From Siderastrea radians (Eukaryota; Cnidaria; Anthozoa; Scleractinia; Rhizangiidae), in assembly GCA_964017195.1 (NCBI GenBank), contig OZ024891.1, forward strand, positions 6,535,994 to 6,599,993: a DNA stretch of 64,000 nt. Reading direction: 5' to 3'. Each line of letters begins with the position of its first letter. Position 1 is the stretch's first letter. Positions 32,911 through 44,249 of the stretch are shown in pieces. Made by a program: the position numbers and the translations under genes. The notes below the pieces were generated by a model. That model worked only from the letters and a program-made list of their open reading frames with translations, searched no databases and was not told the DNA's origin.

Positions 32911-35900
32911 CTAAGGCATCTGCTTAGCTTCTGATCTGCGTTCGCAGAGTGCTGGTCTAGACAGCTCATCAGGAAGATACTTTTGCTGTCGTTGTGGTGA
33001 ACTGGTAAATTTTCGATGTTGAAAAATGACGCGACGAGGGTTTGGATGTTGCAACAGATAATGTTTGCCTTTTTGTTTCTGTACACGAGGACGCAATTTC
33101 GGCTGGTCGTTACAGCGCTCTCGTTGTCGTTGCACCGAACAGCTCTGAAACGTAACTTGCACATTGTTCTGCAAACCTCTGTTGCCGTCTGTTGTCTCTC
33201 TTTCCGAATGCGGTGTTGAGTTTTGTTGTGATCGGTGCTCAGAATCGGAGAACGTCCCTGTAGTATCGATTTGAGCTTCTTTGGACTTTCTTATTTGATC
33301 CAGATACAGCTGACAATACTGCGAAATCTCGAGCTGCGGCTTCCGACGGCAATCTGTTTGGGAAGACGGGCTATTCAAAAATTGCTTTGGCGTTTGGCAA
33401 TCGTGATTGCTTTCCGCAGTTGATGACGGTTTACTAGATGACACAGTGCTGTTGTGTGTTCCTGACTCTTTTGTTGTTGTTTTGGCATCCTGGTTATGGG
33501 TTTGTGAATGCAAAAGAAAACCTCGTTTGCTTGTTTCTGGATTCTTGCTGGGCGACGTGGCTCTTTTTGTGGTCTGAGAAGTAGACAGGTCTTGATTTAC
33601 CTCGTAATTGGTTGTCGCAAAAAATCGATTAGTGTGTGGTGGCCTTTGTTCAGATGGCAGAGATTGTAACAAGTTTAGCGAAGTTGAATTCAACCGTGCA
33701 TGGGCGGCTTCAGGTTCAAACAAAGATAAACACGGTTGCTTGATACACTCGTTTTTATTACGCATACCCTCGATATGCATCCTTTCAGGAAATTGAGAGC
33801 ATAGATGTTGGGAGAACTGAGCATCAGAATTCCGAGGCACGTCTTGTGTCAGCTTTCTATGAGGCGCTGGACATCTCCTCGCATGCATTTTGGGGACACT
33901 ATGGGTATTTGACCACACTGAGTGCAGATGTGCTTCTTTTCCTTTTGGTCTAGTAAATGGATAAGGGTCGTATCTTGGTTTGGTGATTACAATGTTTGGA
34001 ACCGACGTCTGTCTTGTTTTGCGTTCCGTGCCCTCTTGATCTTTGTACGATCTGGCAAGCGTCAGAAACCTCTCTTCCCTTGGACTGGTGTTGTATTGAG
34101 GCATCGCTTGATGTCTGTTTCGAGAAACTGTACCAAACCGTGAGTGGTGGGAAACGTTTTGATGCCCCGAAGCATTGTTACATGACATTGTCTGCGAGGT
34201 AAAAATTGACTGTTCCTTTCCCTTGAATTCGGAAATCTCTAGGAATTTTTTTTCTGCCTCTCCATCATCGACAGTGAGTGCATTTGTATGCACTGCAAAA
34301 GGAGGTGCAATTTTGTTTGTGCTCGTTCCATTTGCAAATCCAGCTAAAGAGTAATTTTCTCTGTGAGTAGACGTCTTTTCAGACACAGAAATCAATCTGT
34401 CAGCTGTGGAAAGGTTCGAATGAGATTGCCAGGCAAATGTCCTCGATGTGATAGGAGTTGTCTGGAGAGATGCACTGTCTTTGATGAAAATAGTATTGTT
34501 GTCGCTTTGTTGCTTTAGGTCCGATTTGTTTTCCTTGGCTCTTTCTTTAGGTGCTATTCTGTCCGATGAGTAAATTTGCTTTGTTGTTGAATGCACTGGG
34601 AAAACGACTTGGTTGGAAGTTTTCTTTCCTAATCCTGCAGCTTTGGCCAGCATAGATATTCCATCTAGAAAGCCTACTGTTTGGTCTCTTGTGGAGGTGG
34701 CTTGACTCACAACTGTGGAACATGTCGAGGTTACTGAAATGCATTGTTCTTGGCCATCCAATTGGTTTGATTGTGTCGTTAACCTCTTAGGATTAACAGT
34801 AGACGGAACCTTGGATTGAACTTCAGAATCGGTGAAAGGTGTTCCTTCATAGAGAGACAGACTCTTTTCTCTAGCAGTGATCACAAGGGAAGAATTTCCT
34901 AACATCTTTCCAGTTTGGTTATTCGCTTCAAATGTTTCGCTTTCCTTGCAATTGGTCACAGATGAAACAGACGGTAATACACTGGGTTGTCCTTCAGCAT
35001 CAGATGAAGGCGTGTCTTTGCTAAAAGGCTTCCTCTTTGTGGCCATGTTCGATGTTGTCCCTTTTTCTCCATTAATGGTCAAACGGCAAGCATTTTCCGT
35101 TAACCTCCAACTATTTCTCTCTGATTTTAATCTCTCGGGTCTTTTAATCTCTCTCATAGTTAAATGATTGCCAGATGTGGCAGAAAACGCGACCTTCGGT
35201 TGTATTTCAGTGTTGAAGCCAGCCGTGTCTGCAAAGCCTTCGTAATTAAACTTTCCGAAATTTTCCACAGCCAATATCCTCCTCGTTTCCCCAGTAGTGG
35301 TCACATGGTAGGCTTTTCCCAAATCCATTCTAGATTTGCTGTCTTCGTTTGATGACTTAGGTTCATCAGTTCCGTTACGTTGATTAAGTGACATTTCTTT
35401 CTCAAGTGAGTTGTCATAATCTGTGTTTAACGGGCTCGTTGGTGAACGTCCTTTGTGGGGAGGTAAAGGTATATTTCCTATGAACCATTCGCTACCCTTG
35501 ATGTTGGTACTAGGCAAAGGCACGGATGGAAATGTACATGGCGGAGACAATTGAAAGCTGCTGGATTCTGTAGGGTTCCTAGTTCCACTCAGCTGTGTGC
35601 TGTTACCTTGCAATGCTTTGAAAGAATCTGGCAAGATTTTCTTCAGAACTTCATCAAGGAGGGAGACAGGATTCCGTTTAGTATTTGAAGTAATTTCGTT
35701 TCTGGATGAAGAACCCCACTTGTGAGGCTGAGTCAAAACTAAGGGAAACCGTTCACATTCTAAAGCTACCTGTCCAGGTGAAGTCTTCATTGGGGTGTGT
35801 GAGGACGTTGACATGTGTTTCGGCAACTCAGCAGTCGAAACAATGGTTTGTTTGTTTAGGGATGCGATGGGATTATGCAAAGCTGTGTCAGTCGATCTTG

Positions 35901-36189
35901 TAATCTGATTATCGTTTTCATAAGAGAAAGGCAACTTTTCATAATTGCTTGAAGCTCCACCCCGAGGCACAAGTGCAACACTTAAAAAATTGGTGCCTTT
36001 TTGGTGTGACGTTCCTCCCGCCACACTGTGAGACGAGGAAAAGTTGTTTTCAGAGTGGAAATCGCCATCCTGAGAGAAAGATACAGATCGTGGCTGTGTA
36101 CATAGTGATGATCCTAGCAGACTAGATTCTGTTGTTTTGATCTGTGCCTCTGTTTGTACCATGGTAGATGTGACAGTTGTTGATGAAGC
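32911..36189 (-). CDS. Gene B, final exon: Ser/Thr-rich tail
   Basis: The open exon begins ASSTTVTSTMVQTEAQ after ttctatag (minus strand) and runs 1092 codons to a TGA/TAA-free end at 32911. It is dominated by Ser, Thr, Asn, Gln, Lys and Pro. The last 70 residues are strongly basic and aromatic-poor (LRPRVQKQKGKHYLLQHPNP). It has no recognised fold and no clear similarity to gene A's tail, although the exon occupies the same place in the gene and starts in the same phase. Many shorter ORFs on the other strand are shadows. Confidence 0.85.
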   Translation of the reverse strand, partial: ASSTTVTSTMVQTEAQIKTTESSLLGSSLCTQPRSVSFSQDGDFHSENNFSSSHSVAGGTSHQKGTNFLSVALVPRGGASSNYEKLPFSYENDNQITRSTDTALHNPIASLNKQTIVSTAELPKHMSTSSHTPMKTSPGQVALECERFPLVLTQPHKWGSSSRNEITSNTKRNPVSLLDEVLKKILPDSFKALQGNSTQLSGTRNPTESSSFQLSPPCTFPSVPLPSTNIKGSEWFIGNIPLPPHKGRSPTSPLNTDYDNSLEKEMSLNQRNGTDEPKSSNEDSKSRMDLGKAYHVTTTGETRRILAVENFGKFNYEGFADTAGFNTEIQPKVAFSATSGNHLTMREIKRPERLKSERNSWRLTENACRLTINGEKGTTSNMATKRKPFSKDTPSSDAEGQPSVLPSVSSVTNCKESETFEANNQTGKMLGNSSLVITAREKSLSLYEGTPFTDSEVQSKVPSTVNPKRLTTQSNQLDGQEQCISVTSTCSTVVSQATSTRDQTVGFLDGISMLAKAAGLGKKTSNQVVFPVHSTTKQIYSSDRIAPKERAKENKSDLKQQSDNNTIFIKDSASLQTTPITSRTFAWQSHSNLSTADRLISVSEKTSTHRENYSLAGFANGTSTNKIAPPFAVHTNALTVDDGEAEKKFLEISEFKGKEQSIFTSQTMSCNNASGHQNVSHHSRFGTVSRNRHQAMPQYNTSPREERFLTLARSYKDQEGTERKTRQTSVPNIVITKPRYDPYPFTRPKGKEAHLHSVWSNTHSVPKMHARRCPAPHRKLTQDVPRNSDAQFSQHLCSQFPERMHIEGMRNKNECIKQPCLSLFEPEAAHARLNSTSLNLLQSLPSEQRPPHTNRFFATTNYEVNQDLSTSQTTKRATSPSKNPETSKRGFLLHSQTHNQDAKTTTKESGTHNSTVSSSKPSSTAESNHDCQTPKQFLNSPSSQTDCRRKPQLEISQYCQLYLDQIRKSKEAQIDTTGTFSDSEHRSQQNSTPHSERETTDGNRGLQNNVQVTFQSCSVQRQRERCNDQPKLRPRVQKQKGKHYLLQHPNPRRVIFQHRKFTSSPQRQQKYLPDELSRPALCERRSEAKQMP

Positions 36190-39100
36190 CTATAGAAGCC
36201 ATAAAAAGGAAAAACGCAATGAACGCTAAACTAGGTCAGGATTCACAGGTGAATCTTGATAAAGTAAAAGATCAGGGGAAGGTTGGAAATGTCCCATTCA
36301 ATAAAATGTTGAAGCTGTCCGTGAAAAAACACTGTGGGGAAAAGCAGGGAAGACTTCTCTCGGTTTCGGTGAGAGTTACCAGGGCATTGATCTTATCTAT
36401 AGATGTTTAACACTGGGCAGTGATGGGGTAAAAAAGAGACGATGTTGATCACCTGGTTAGCGTCAGGGGCACCCAACGAAAATTAGGGCAAAATGTTTAA
36501 AAAGCTGCTTTCTGTTTCCAGATCGCTCAAGAGCCCTTTGAAGCCTAAATTTGTAAGATAATACAGTTTGATCTGTTAAGATTCCTTCACTGCAATTTTA
36601 AGTGAATTAAAGGCATGCCGAAAATGCTAGCTGACCGTCCTTTCGACATCGCCGGACATATTTGTCCTTCTTGATAATTTACCTCACTTTATTGGTCGAT
36701 TTTTGCTGACATTCTCTACACCTTGTAAAATTTACAGACATCACAACAAGAAAGAGCATGTGAAAATTTAGTCAACATGCGAGGTTTGAAAGAATGAAGA
36801 ATGAGATTGAACAGGCTTCAATAAATGCTATTAACACCAAGTTACAACATTTGCAGAAGTTTGTATGGCTGGGTAGCAGCTCTTGCCACCCAGCCATAGA
36901 AACGTCTGTATATAAAATTTGGCGTTTTTCAAAAACAATTATTTCTTTCAATGTTGAACATTTTCTTCTCATAATTAGTATATTTACTAAACGTGCCAGT
37001 CTTTCAATTGATTGTATTTATTCGTGTGCCAATCTGAATAAAATTTCCACAGCATATAATGATGCTGAGGTTAAAGCCTGCTGACGATAATAAAAGAAAG
37101 GCTTATAGAACACTGCATTAGATTTCAACCTGCTTCTGGTGTGTGAGTGCTCCCCTGATGGCCTTGTATAGCATTTTTACTTTGTTTCGTAAGTTTCTGT
37201 TCTCCGCTTCCAATGTAGAAACACGTGTCTGCAGCTTTTCAGCCCCTTCAAGTATCTCTCTTGTGCGTAGTTTGACGAGCTTTCTGATTTCCTGACAAAA
37301 TGTGAACAAAAAAGAAGTAGAGAGTGTTATAGTAAGTTGTCATCGAATTTCTAACGTTACAGGAAACTAATTTCATTTTTGACAAACCAAGCCGGCGGCT
37401 AGTCGTAACTCCAGGTCCTTTAGATCACATACGTTAAACCTGACGAACAAGGTAGAAAAGAGCAGGAGGTAAAAATAAGTAGACTTTTCGTTCTTGGTGG
37501 AGTCAGGACTACGCCTCCCCTCAATATACAGATTACACTTTATAATTTTCCACGTTGTGCTATCTTTCTATCTTATTATTATAAAAATTGTCGATTACAA
37601 ACAAAGAGGGGGAAATGAAAGTAAAAACTGCATGAATATACGGCGACATTTGAAGTAACGGTGTCGGAAAACGAAACCGAACGAAATTGTGGGACTTCAT
37701 CGCTGAGACATTCACCTTGACTACATCAGATTAGGGGAGATTTAGAACAGGAGATTAGATTAGGAGTCTTTGGAGTTCCTTGCAATGTGCAGAATACCTA
37801 CACCACGGATGTTGTCTTTGTTTAACGGACTTGGAATCAAAACGTCAGGCGAGTGCTTCTGTGAAGTGGCTTGGCTGTCTACAGTCCATCCTTTGTTGCT
37901 TTCTAGTGATATGAAATATGTTCAACAATTATTTTTACAATACCTGAGAAATGAATGAATGAATGAATGAATGAATGAAAGTTGCTGGAGTTGTTTGCAA
38001 TTGCATTATTTCCGAGATTTTTCAGGTAAAACACATTAAAAGCATCATGAAGGCAAAACAAGATAGTAACACATGCAGGGATGGAAATCAGCCCTCTCTC
38101 GCTTGCCTAGGCCAGTGTCAAACCACATGTAATGTAAGCTGTCTTGTGGCCCGAAGGATAAATTTTGCCAAACCGTTTTGCACAGCCGGTTCTCTAAACT
38201 TTTCACTGTAAGTGATAGAACTACATCAAGACTGGAATGTACAATGGGGACACAAGTGTCAGTCGCTGAAATTTAATTTTTAATCGACTGAACATACCTG
38301 ATATCATTTGTGAGGCAAGAAAGAAAAAAGTAATAAATGTAAAGAAGATCCTCGCAGTTATTAACGCAACTTATGCAGTTGCGAAAAGAAAGCCTGAAAA
38401 AATCAGGCTTGCCGGGATTCGAACCCTGACCTCTGCGATACCGGTGCAGCGCTCTAACCAATTGAGCTATCAAGCCAACTGGGAGCTGGTCATTAAATTG
38501 GTTCGTAATATACCCGGGAAAGATGAAGATGAAATTATCAATATATGAAATTCATATATTTGAACTGCGGAATGAAGAAATAAAAGTAAAGAAGATCCTC
38601 GCAGTTATTAACGCAACTTATGCAGTTGCGAAAATTAAGTTGCGTTAATAACTGCGAGGATCTTCTTTACATTTATTTCTTCATTCCGCAGTTCAAATAT
38701 ATGAATTTCATATATTCATAATTTCAAAGAAAAAAGTCTCGTATCAAGAGGAGCACTGCACATGACATTTTATATAACAAACAAAAATACTTGACAAGGA
38801 AGGAGACAGTAGCCCTTTCTTTTTGTTTGATTGTTACCTTTGAGGGATCGGGGTACCTCCTGTGCGACCTCGCGTGGTACCACGAGTGTAGGACAGCTCA
38901 TTGCTGACAGCCTGTTTGTCTCTAAAGGCTTCCCCTCTGAAGCTGTTTTCTTATCTGCACCCTGTTTGGTGAGGTCCTGGTGATCAGCTCTCTCCTTGTG
39001 CTCATGAGCGAGTTCGTTGTTCTTTTCATTCAAAGAAGTCTGGTCATCTTTTAGTGGCTGTACAGCGTCTTTCTCAAAGATCTGATTGCCTTTGTGCTTC

Positions 39101-40835
39101 GAGTGCTTCCAAGTCTCAACAATGCGCTGACAGCACCGAACAACTTCAGGGTGAACATGGGTTAAGTTCCGGTTTATATTCCTTTGAAAACTTGGTTTAC
39201 TGGAAAGTTCTGTCCTATGCTCATTGCCGTCTTTGTCTGAAATAGAAGAATTGTGGTTATCTCATTCTGTTACTGAAAAGAAGTGCTTTCCAATAAAACT
39301 GAACCACACGGTGAGAAATTTTACGTGTTTAACCCTTTATGCTCTGATATGAAAATGCATATACTCCTTATCGTTATCCTTACACTCCTTATGGAACTAG
39401 TGAGGAGAATTTGTCTAAATGTTAAGTCGTCTTGTCCTTGGTGATCACTTTCTTCATTTTCATCAATTGAACTTTTAAACAAGTAGAAATGGTGTAAAGA
39501 GAAATTCATTTTCGTCGTTGTTTTCGCTTAAAGGGTTAAAAAGCAAGTGGTTGGCTCCTTGACGCAAAAGGTAGAAAGATAATTTTCAACTGGTTTGGCC
39601 AGAAAGGGAACAAAATAGGGAAAAAAAAGAACAACATCAGCCAATTATGACGGACATAGTCATAACGTTTAGAATTTTTAAATAAAACGGAACATATGAT
39701 TTTGCAACGAACATTACTGCTTATTTGGCGCAAAATGGTTAGTTTTCAAATTTCATGATTAAATGAGGGACAAAAAATTGAGCGAGTGCACAAATGCTCC
39801 AGGCGAAGTAATTTGTTTTTGTTGGCCTTGCTGACGCCAATTTGCCCAGTTCAAATCTAGTAGCAAAGTTTACTTTCCTGCTTTGTTTATTTGTTTATTT
39901 ATTTGACTGACTTTTTTTCTATTCACAGAACAAAGAATGTGAATAAAATCTGTACCTACTACTTGTTTTCACCGCCTCGACCAGCCACAGCTACCTGTAC
40001 GTGGAGCTATTGTTGTATCTAAGCTTTTTTTTCTGTTTGAATAAATTTGTTGGTGTTGGCGATTTCTAGGTTTTTTTTAACAGAAGCTAAGAATTATTCA
40101 CTCACCTCCAGATTCTTTTCTTGAATCATTCAGCTTCCTGAAGTGGGCAGTAAAATAAAAACAAAGTTCAGACCACATGTGTATAGAGCTTTGCTATGTT
40201 AGCTTTAAAATAATTTTTTTCCGGTTATCTATCAGAAATGACATGCAAACCTTTTCAATAGTTCTAAAAGGCAACGTCGCACTTCGGGCCCGGCTGGCTC
40301 GCACGGACCGGAGCTTTAACTACCCCAGGCCCCAGCTGTTCAAAGAGCGGATAACTTTACCCAGTGGATAAGTCACTATCCAACGGGGCAATTTTAGTTC
40401 CACTTACACATTTGGTCAGGGTTTTGCAACGCCACACACTTTATTATTGATACACTCTTGCTCTTTTACAAATCATAGGGCTATATAGAGACTTTTCCAC
40501 ATGTTTTATCCACTGCATGGATTACGGTTTATCCAGTGGATAAATTTATCCCCACTTAGAACAACTGGGGCCTGTTCTGTAGCATGAAATAACTAGGAGT
40601 ATTATTACTCTCCCTGTATTGCATGCTAATCCACTGAAAGTTATCACTGGCAAGTTTTCACCAGTGCTCATTTATACGCCAAGGTAGAGAACGTGGAATA
40701 AAGTTTCTTGTCTAAGGAAACAATACTACATTCCAGAGATTTCAACTTAATTTTAATCAAATTTAATTTTAATAAAATACCATTTTAAACAGGAACAGCT
40801 TACCTACGCTTTGGTGAAATTTCCAAATCATCCAT
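32911..40835 (-). CDS. Gene B: paralog of gene A on the opposite strand (6 coding exons)
   Basis: Minus-strand exons in order: 40804-40835 (ATG at 40835), 40106-40137, 38838-39236, 37802-37902 (least certain; weak acceptor), 37130-37291, 32911-36189. Phases match gene A position by position and the sum is 1335 codons with stop. Exon 1 is also 32 coding nt (MDDLEISPKR) and joins exon 2 to give PKRRKLNDS, matching gene A's SKRRKICRP. An acceptor (cttcag) lies 9 nt before the ATG, as in gene A. The zipper exon has I-L-L-L-L at 7-residue spacing, LEAENRNL as counterpart of LELENKEL, and ends THQKQ. The two 16-codon exons of gene A have no visible equivalent. Exon 3 is longer than in gene A. Donor GTTGAA of the zipper exon is non-ideal. 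Confidence 0.65.
36464..36673 (+). mobile_element. Truncated copy of the CAGGGGCACCCAACG MITE
   Basis: Begins CAGGGGCACCCAACG and follows the 47560 element through ctagctgacc and atttgtcc, then stops about halfway with no right end. It lies in a gene B intron. Confidence 0.7.
38341..38475 (-). mobile_element. tRNA-derived SINE in gene B intron
   Basis: On the minus strand: GGCTTGATAGCTCAATTGG (A box TAGCTCAATTGG), loop CCGGTAT, B box GGTTCGAATCC, then aagcctgattttttcaggct and a tail ctcgcagttattaacgcaac read in complement. The acceptor and T arm are one base out of register, so it is not a working tRNA. The tail recurs in the palindrome 65 bp away. Confidence 0.8.
38540..38716. repeat. SINE-tail palindrome, 81-bp arms
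   Basis: Arms 38540-38620 and 38636-38716 are nearly exact complements around 15 bp. Both carry the SINE tail motif gttgcgttaataactgcgag plus shared flanking sequence (aactgcggaatgaagaaat), so the duplication copied more than the SINE. Located in a gene B intron. Confidence 0.85.
39329..39540. mobile_element. MITE with TTAACCCTTTA ends
   Basis: Starts ttaaccctttatgctctg and ends cgcttaaagggttaaa. About 210 bp in a gene B intron. Includes a tandem atactccttat(cg)tta pair. Superfamily not assigned. Confidence 0.6.
40328..40572. mobile_element. MITE with GGCCCCAGCTGTTC ends
   Basis: ggccccagctgttcaaag faces cttagaacaactggggcc. Repeated ccagtggataa motifs lie inside. About 245 bp between gene B exons 1 and 2. 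Confidence 0.65.
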
Positions 40836-40844
40836 CTTTAAATT

Positions 40845-42330
40845 CTGAAGAAAAGTAACAGGGGAAATACGGATTATATTGCAAGCTAAGATACAGCCGG
40901 CTGTACACGCGCCTTTGGATCTGAGCGTGCACTATTTTTTGTAGGTGCACAGCTGAAGTTATAGAGCACTCGTGTCCCGGATGTTGCTTGGCATCACGTT
41001 CATTATCATTTACAAGCGCCCAAAAATGCTGAGAGCACGGGGCGATTTTAATGTTAAACATGTTTTGGGGAAGACGTAATTAACGCGGCATTTTTCGACC
41101 GACATGTGCTAGACAAAAAATTGGAGTTTGGCATCGAAAGAATGTGTAAACAGTCCAGGCCGGTAGCAGTTCTATAGCAAACCACGATGAATTTCTACCA
41201 AAAAGATCAGTTTATTGTTCAAATTTACAAAGAACGAAGCCACGGCCAGAATTTTTCCCTCATCCGGCTTAAAGCCTAGAAAGAAGCTGACAAGAAGTTA
41301 GCGCAAATGCTTTGCTCCAAATATTAAAAAATTTAGGCCTTATGAGTACCTGCCAAAATTAGTCCTTTTCGTACGGCAGACCAGATGCTGTTATTTATGT
41401 CAAAACGATCGCATCCGGTCGAAACTGGTCGACAATGTCAAATAGACGAAGCAGATGTTTTAAAACAAAATTAAAGTCTTCTGTTATTAAAACTGAGAAG
41501 AATATGACAGAATACATATAGCTGAACCATTTTTTTTATTTTCCTTATTGAAATAATACCATTTGCGAGAATTCTCAAGAAACAGATGTTTCGAAAGCGA
41601 AAAAAGAGGCGTTTGTCATTCAAATTGAGATGTGTAGCAAACTTCTATAGCTAACCGCAACATAAATTATAGTACGACTTCAAGTTAAGGTCCGGCCGAA
41701 TTGACATACATATGTTAAAAGCACTAGCGTAATTTACAGTACTAGTGAAAAACGAATTTCTCATTCCTCTAAGTCTAGATGAATAACAGAGCAAGCATGT
41801 TTCATCTAGCTTAACCTGCAAGAAATATTTTTCAAGGAAATAAGCTGAAAAATCGCTGTTAGCTATTGATTGCTAGTTTCAGTACACGTAAATACTTTGT
41901 AATTTACTACTTTATACATCCCTGTTACATGACCATTCAACCAAAGCTTACTCCGGTGGACAGTTAAAGATTTCCTTAGTACCACTGAATTTCAACAGAA
42001 ATGTAGCGATTAGAAAACTAACAGTTTACCTTGGTAAAAAGAGACCGTCTTCCAGTCGAAAAGGGACGACAGGAGAGGGCAAAAACGTCCGGTATACGGC
42101 TTGCGTATTCACTGCATAATCTGAATGTAAAATCCTCCAAATCTTTCTTTTGTTCAGACTACAATTTTTTGTAGACAAAACTGTTATACATTCAAATTAT
42201 ACATCTCGCGGCTTCGTCATAGGCTTGTGTACTTCTCATCGAAACGGGTTAACGTTTTGAAAACTAAATTTTATGAACACAGGTGAAACGAAGAAAACGT
42301 TAATACCCTTGTCGCCAAACTTATTGTGAC
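40845..42330. other. Upstream region of gene B
   Basis: Should contain the gene B promoter and a non-coding first exon, because the coding exon opens with an acceptor at 40845-40846. I could not fix the first exon. No other gene seen. Confidence 0.4.
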
Positions 42331-42339
42331 GTATTGTTT

Positions 42340-42371
42340 GGATGGATGGATGGATTGATTGATGTATTGAT

Positions 42372-42407
<36 letters not shown>

Positions 42408-42412
42408 CTGTA
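42340..42412. repeat. (GATT)n microsatellite
   Basis: Tandem gatt/gatg units. The same repeat in reverse orientation is at 18292-18400. Confidence 0.95.
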
Positions 42413-42593
42413 GATAAGCAAATCGTTTTTCGCTTGTTCAGTGGCTCAATTTCCCGTGGTTTATAACTTCTGACTTGGCAAACGTTATCACAAAACAAAA
42501 CAATGAAAACAATGACAATATCAGTCATATCAAGAGTCGGTGAACTATGATAGTCCGGGTCAGTGCATAGCATCGATCGTGGCTTCGGCGATC

Positions 42594-42921
42594 AATCAAG
42601 TCAATAACCACAGACTTAATACCATCTACTGACAACTCACAATACACTTGACTCTGATGATGACTTCCGTTCAGGTTGTCGAAAAGTCAATCAATGTTTC
42701 CATAAAAAGTCCTTCTCAGGACTACACGCAACCGGAAGATGATACCCCGACATGCCTCCGACGTTAATGTATATCAAACATTTCAAAAGCCGGTAAAGTA
42801 TTGATCCTCCTGACGAGTGTAGTCCTGAGAAGGATTGTGTATGGTGACATCGACTGACGTTTCGACAACCTGACAGGAAGTCTTTACCAGAGTCAAGTGA
42901 ATTGTGAGTCGTCAGTAGATT
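42594..42921. repeat. Penelope-like terminal repeat, inverted pair
   Basis: Left part (42594-42760) and right part (42815-42921, continuing past the inserted transposon) are inverted copies of one unit: a CTCTGATGA core, aggttgtcgaaa, then gtccttctcaggactacac. A more decayed copy is at 63003-63180. Hammerhead-bearing terminal repeats of this kind belong to Penelope-like retroelements. No reverse transcriptase is nearby, so the assignment rests on the ribozyme-like core. Confidence 0.55.
42654..42688 (+). ncRNA. Hammerhead ribozyme-like core (decayed)
   Basis: CTGATGA at 42654-42660, a weak stem II segment, then CGAAA and AGTC. The canonical ending would be GAAACGTC, in which ACGU pairs between two molecules; here C became A. 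Probably inactive. The inverted partner at 42856-42890 keeps GAAACGTC but has lost CTGATGA. Confidence 0.5.
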
Positions 42922-44068
42922 CAGGCCCGTAGCAAGGCTTAAATAACGGGGGGGGGGGGGGGGGGGCTAGTCAAAGCCCCACCCCTCCTGTCAAAATACA
43001 GACGTTAACGAATAGGTCATAAGAAATACAAAAATTCATGTAAGATAGATACTAACACTATTCACAATGCCACAGTTTGTGTCGATTTCGCAAAAAGGAC
43101 ACCTTTGTGGGGACATCGTTCGTTGAAATTTTCCAAAAACCTGCTTCCTGTTTGCTTTTTCGCCGACAAAGTTGTTGGCAACATCCACCAGATTTATAGC
43201 ATCAGCTTTAAAAAGTCTCCGTTAAAGTTACAAGGTTTGTTAAAATTCAAACATTTCGACAGCTAAATTACGAACTCCAGACCAGTTTTACCTAACCCTC
43301 GTAAACGTTTACGTAGTTTGTCACTCGATTGGTGAGATAAATATAATTTGGTTCCTTAGACGTGTTTTACAACAATGGGCTTCAAGCTTGCAGCAAATTC
43401 ACAGCAGTCGCTTAGCTATTAATTACAAAGGTATTAAGGTCCTCCACAGTCTTGGGTGAAGGAAGACATTGGTAAGGAACCTGGGCGACTGAAATGTGCG
43501 CTGGGCTAGCTGGTAGATTTTTGAAGCCCACTTGCCCGGTGGCTAGGGATTCAACTCAACAGATGTCGAACCCTGTTAAAGGCTGTGAAATTGCAAAAGG
43601 CACTTTTAGCATCAGCATTCAAGACTGATTGTTGCACATTAATTTGATTTAATTGCATATTTTTTAACATATAATCCTGCGTGTCAATCATCAGTTATTG
43701 AGTTATAGAAACATAAACCAACAACAGCTATATACAAAACACATAACTTTATTGTTTGCCGGAAAAGGCAAAGCCGCAGCAAGGGTAGGCTAGACCGAAA
43801 GCCACCCCCCTGATGTGGCTCGCGGGTGGGTGGGTGGGTGAAATACGAAAGCTACTAGGCTAAGATCTACTGTGATATGGTAATTGCCCTGGGTTCTCAC
43901 GCAACACGCGATCCGCCCAGGTAATGATTAACCAAACTCCCACTACGTATTATACAACTATTGGACGGAATCCAATACCGTTCATTAATTGTAATGTGTT
44001 TTTTTAACTTCCAAAAATTCTGGCAGGGGGAGCTCGAGCCCCTCCTGCTCCCCCCTGCTACGGGCCTG
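42922..44068. mobile_element. 1147-bp non-autonomous DNA transposon
   Basis: Ends CAGGCCCGTAGCAAGG and CCTGCTACGGGCCTG, flanked by the 5-bp direct repeat agatt (42917-42921 and 44069-44073). It splits the older Penelope-like repeat. It contains a pure G run at 42950-42967 and no transposase ORF. The ends look hAT- or CACTA-like, but the 5-bp duplication does not settle the superfamily. Confidence 0.75.
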
Positions 44069-44249
44069 AGATTTTATGTATCTGGTCGTTGTCCTGATTG
44101 GTCGACGAACTCGCGATGTTGTTGGTCGTCTGTCAGTTAAGCGGTGATGTTATTGGCTGCGAGGACTGTAAAACGTGATTGGTGCGTTTCTATTCTACAC
44201 TGGAATCCTGGCACACAGCAATTACAAGCGACGCAGACAATAATGCGAA

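Noticed and set aside
38403..38475. Functional tRNA gene on the minus strand
   Set aside because: A and B boxes are good, but the T arm and acceptor are out of register and a SINE tail follows, so it was called a SINE.
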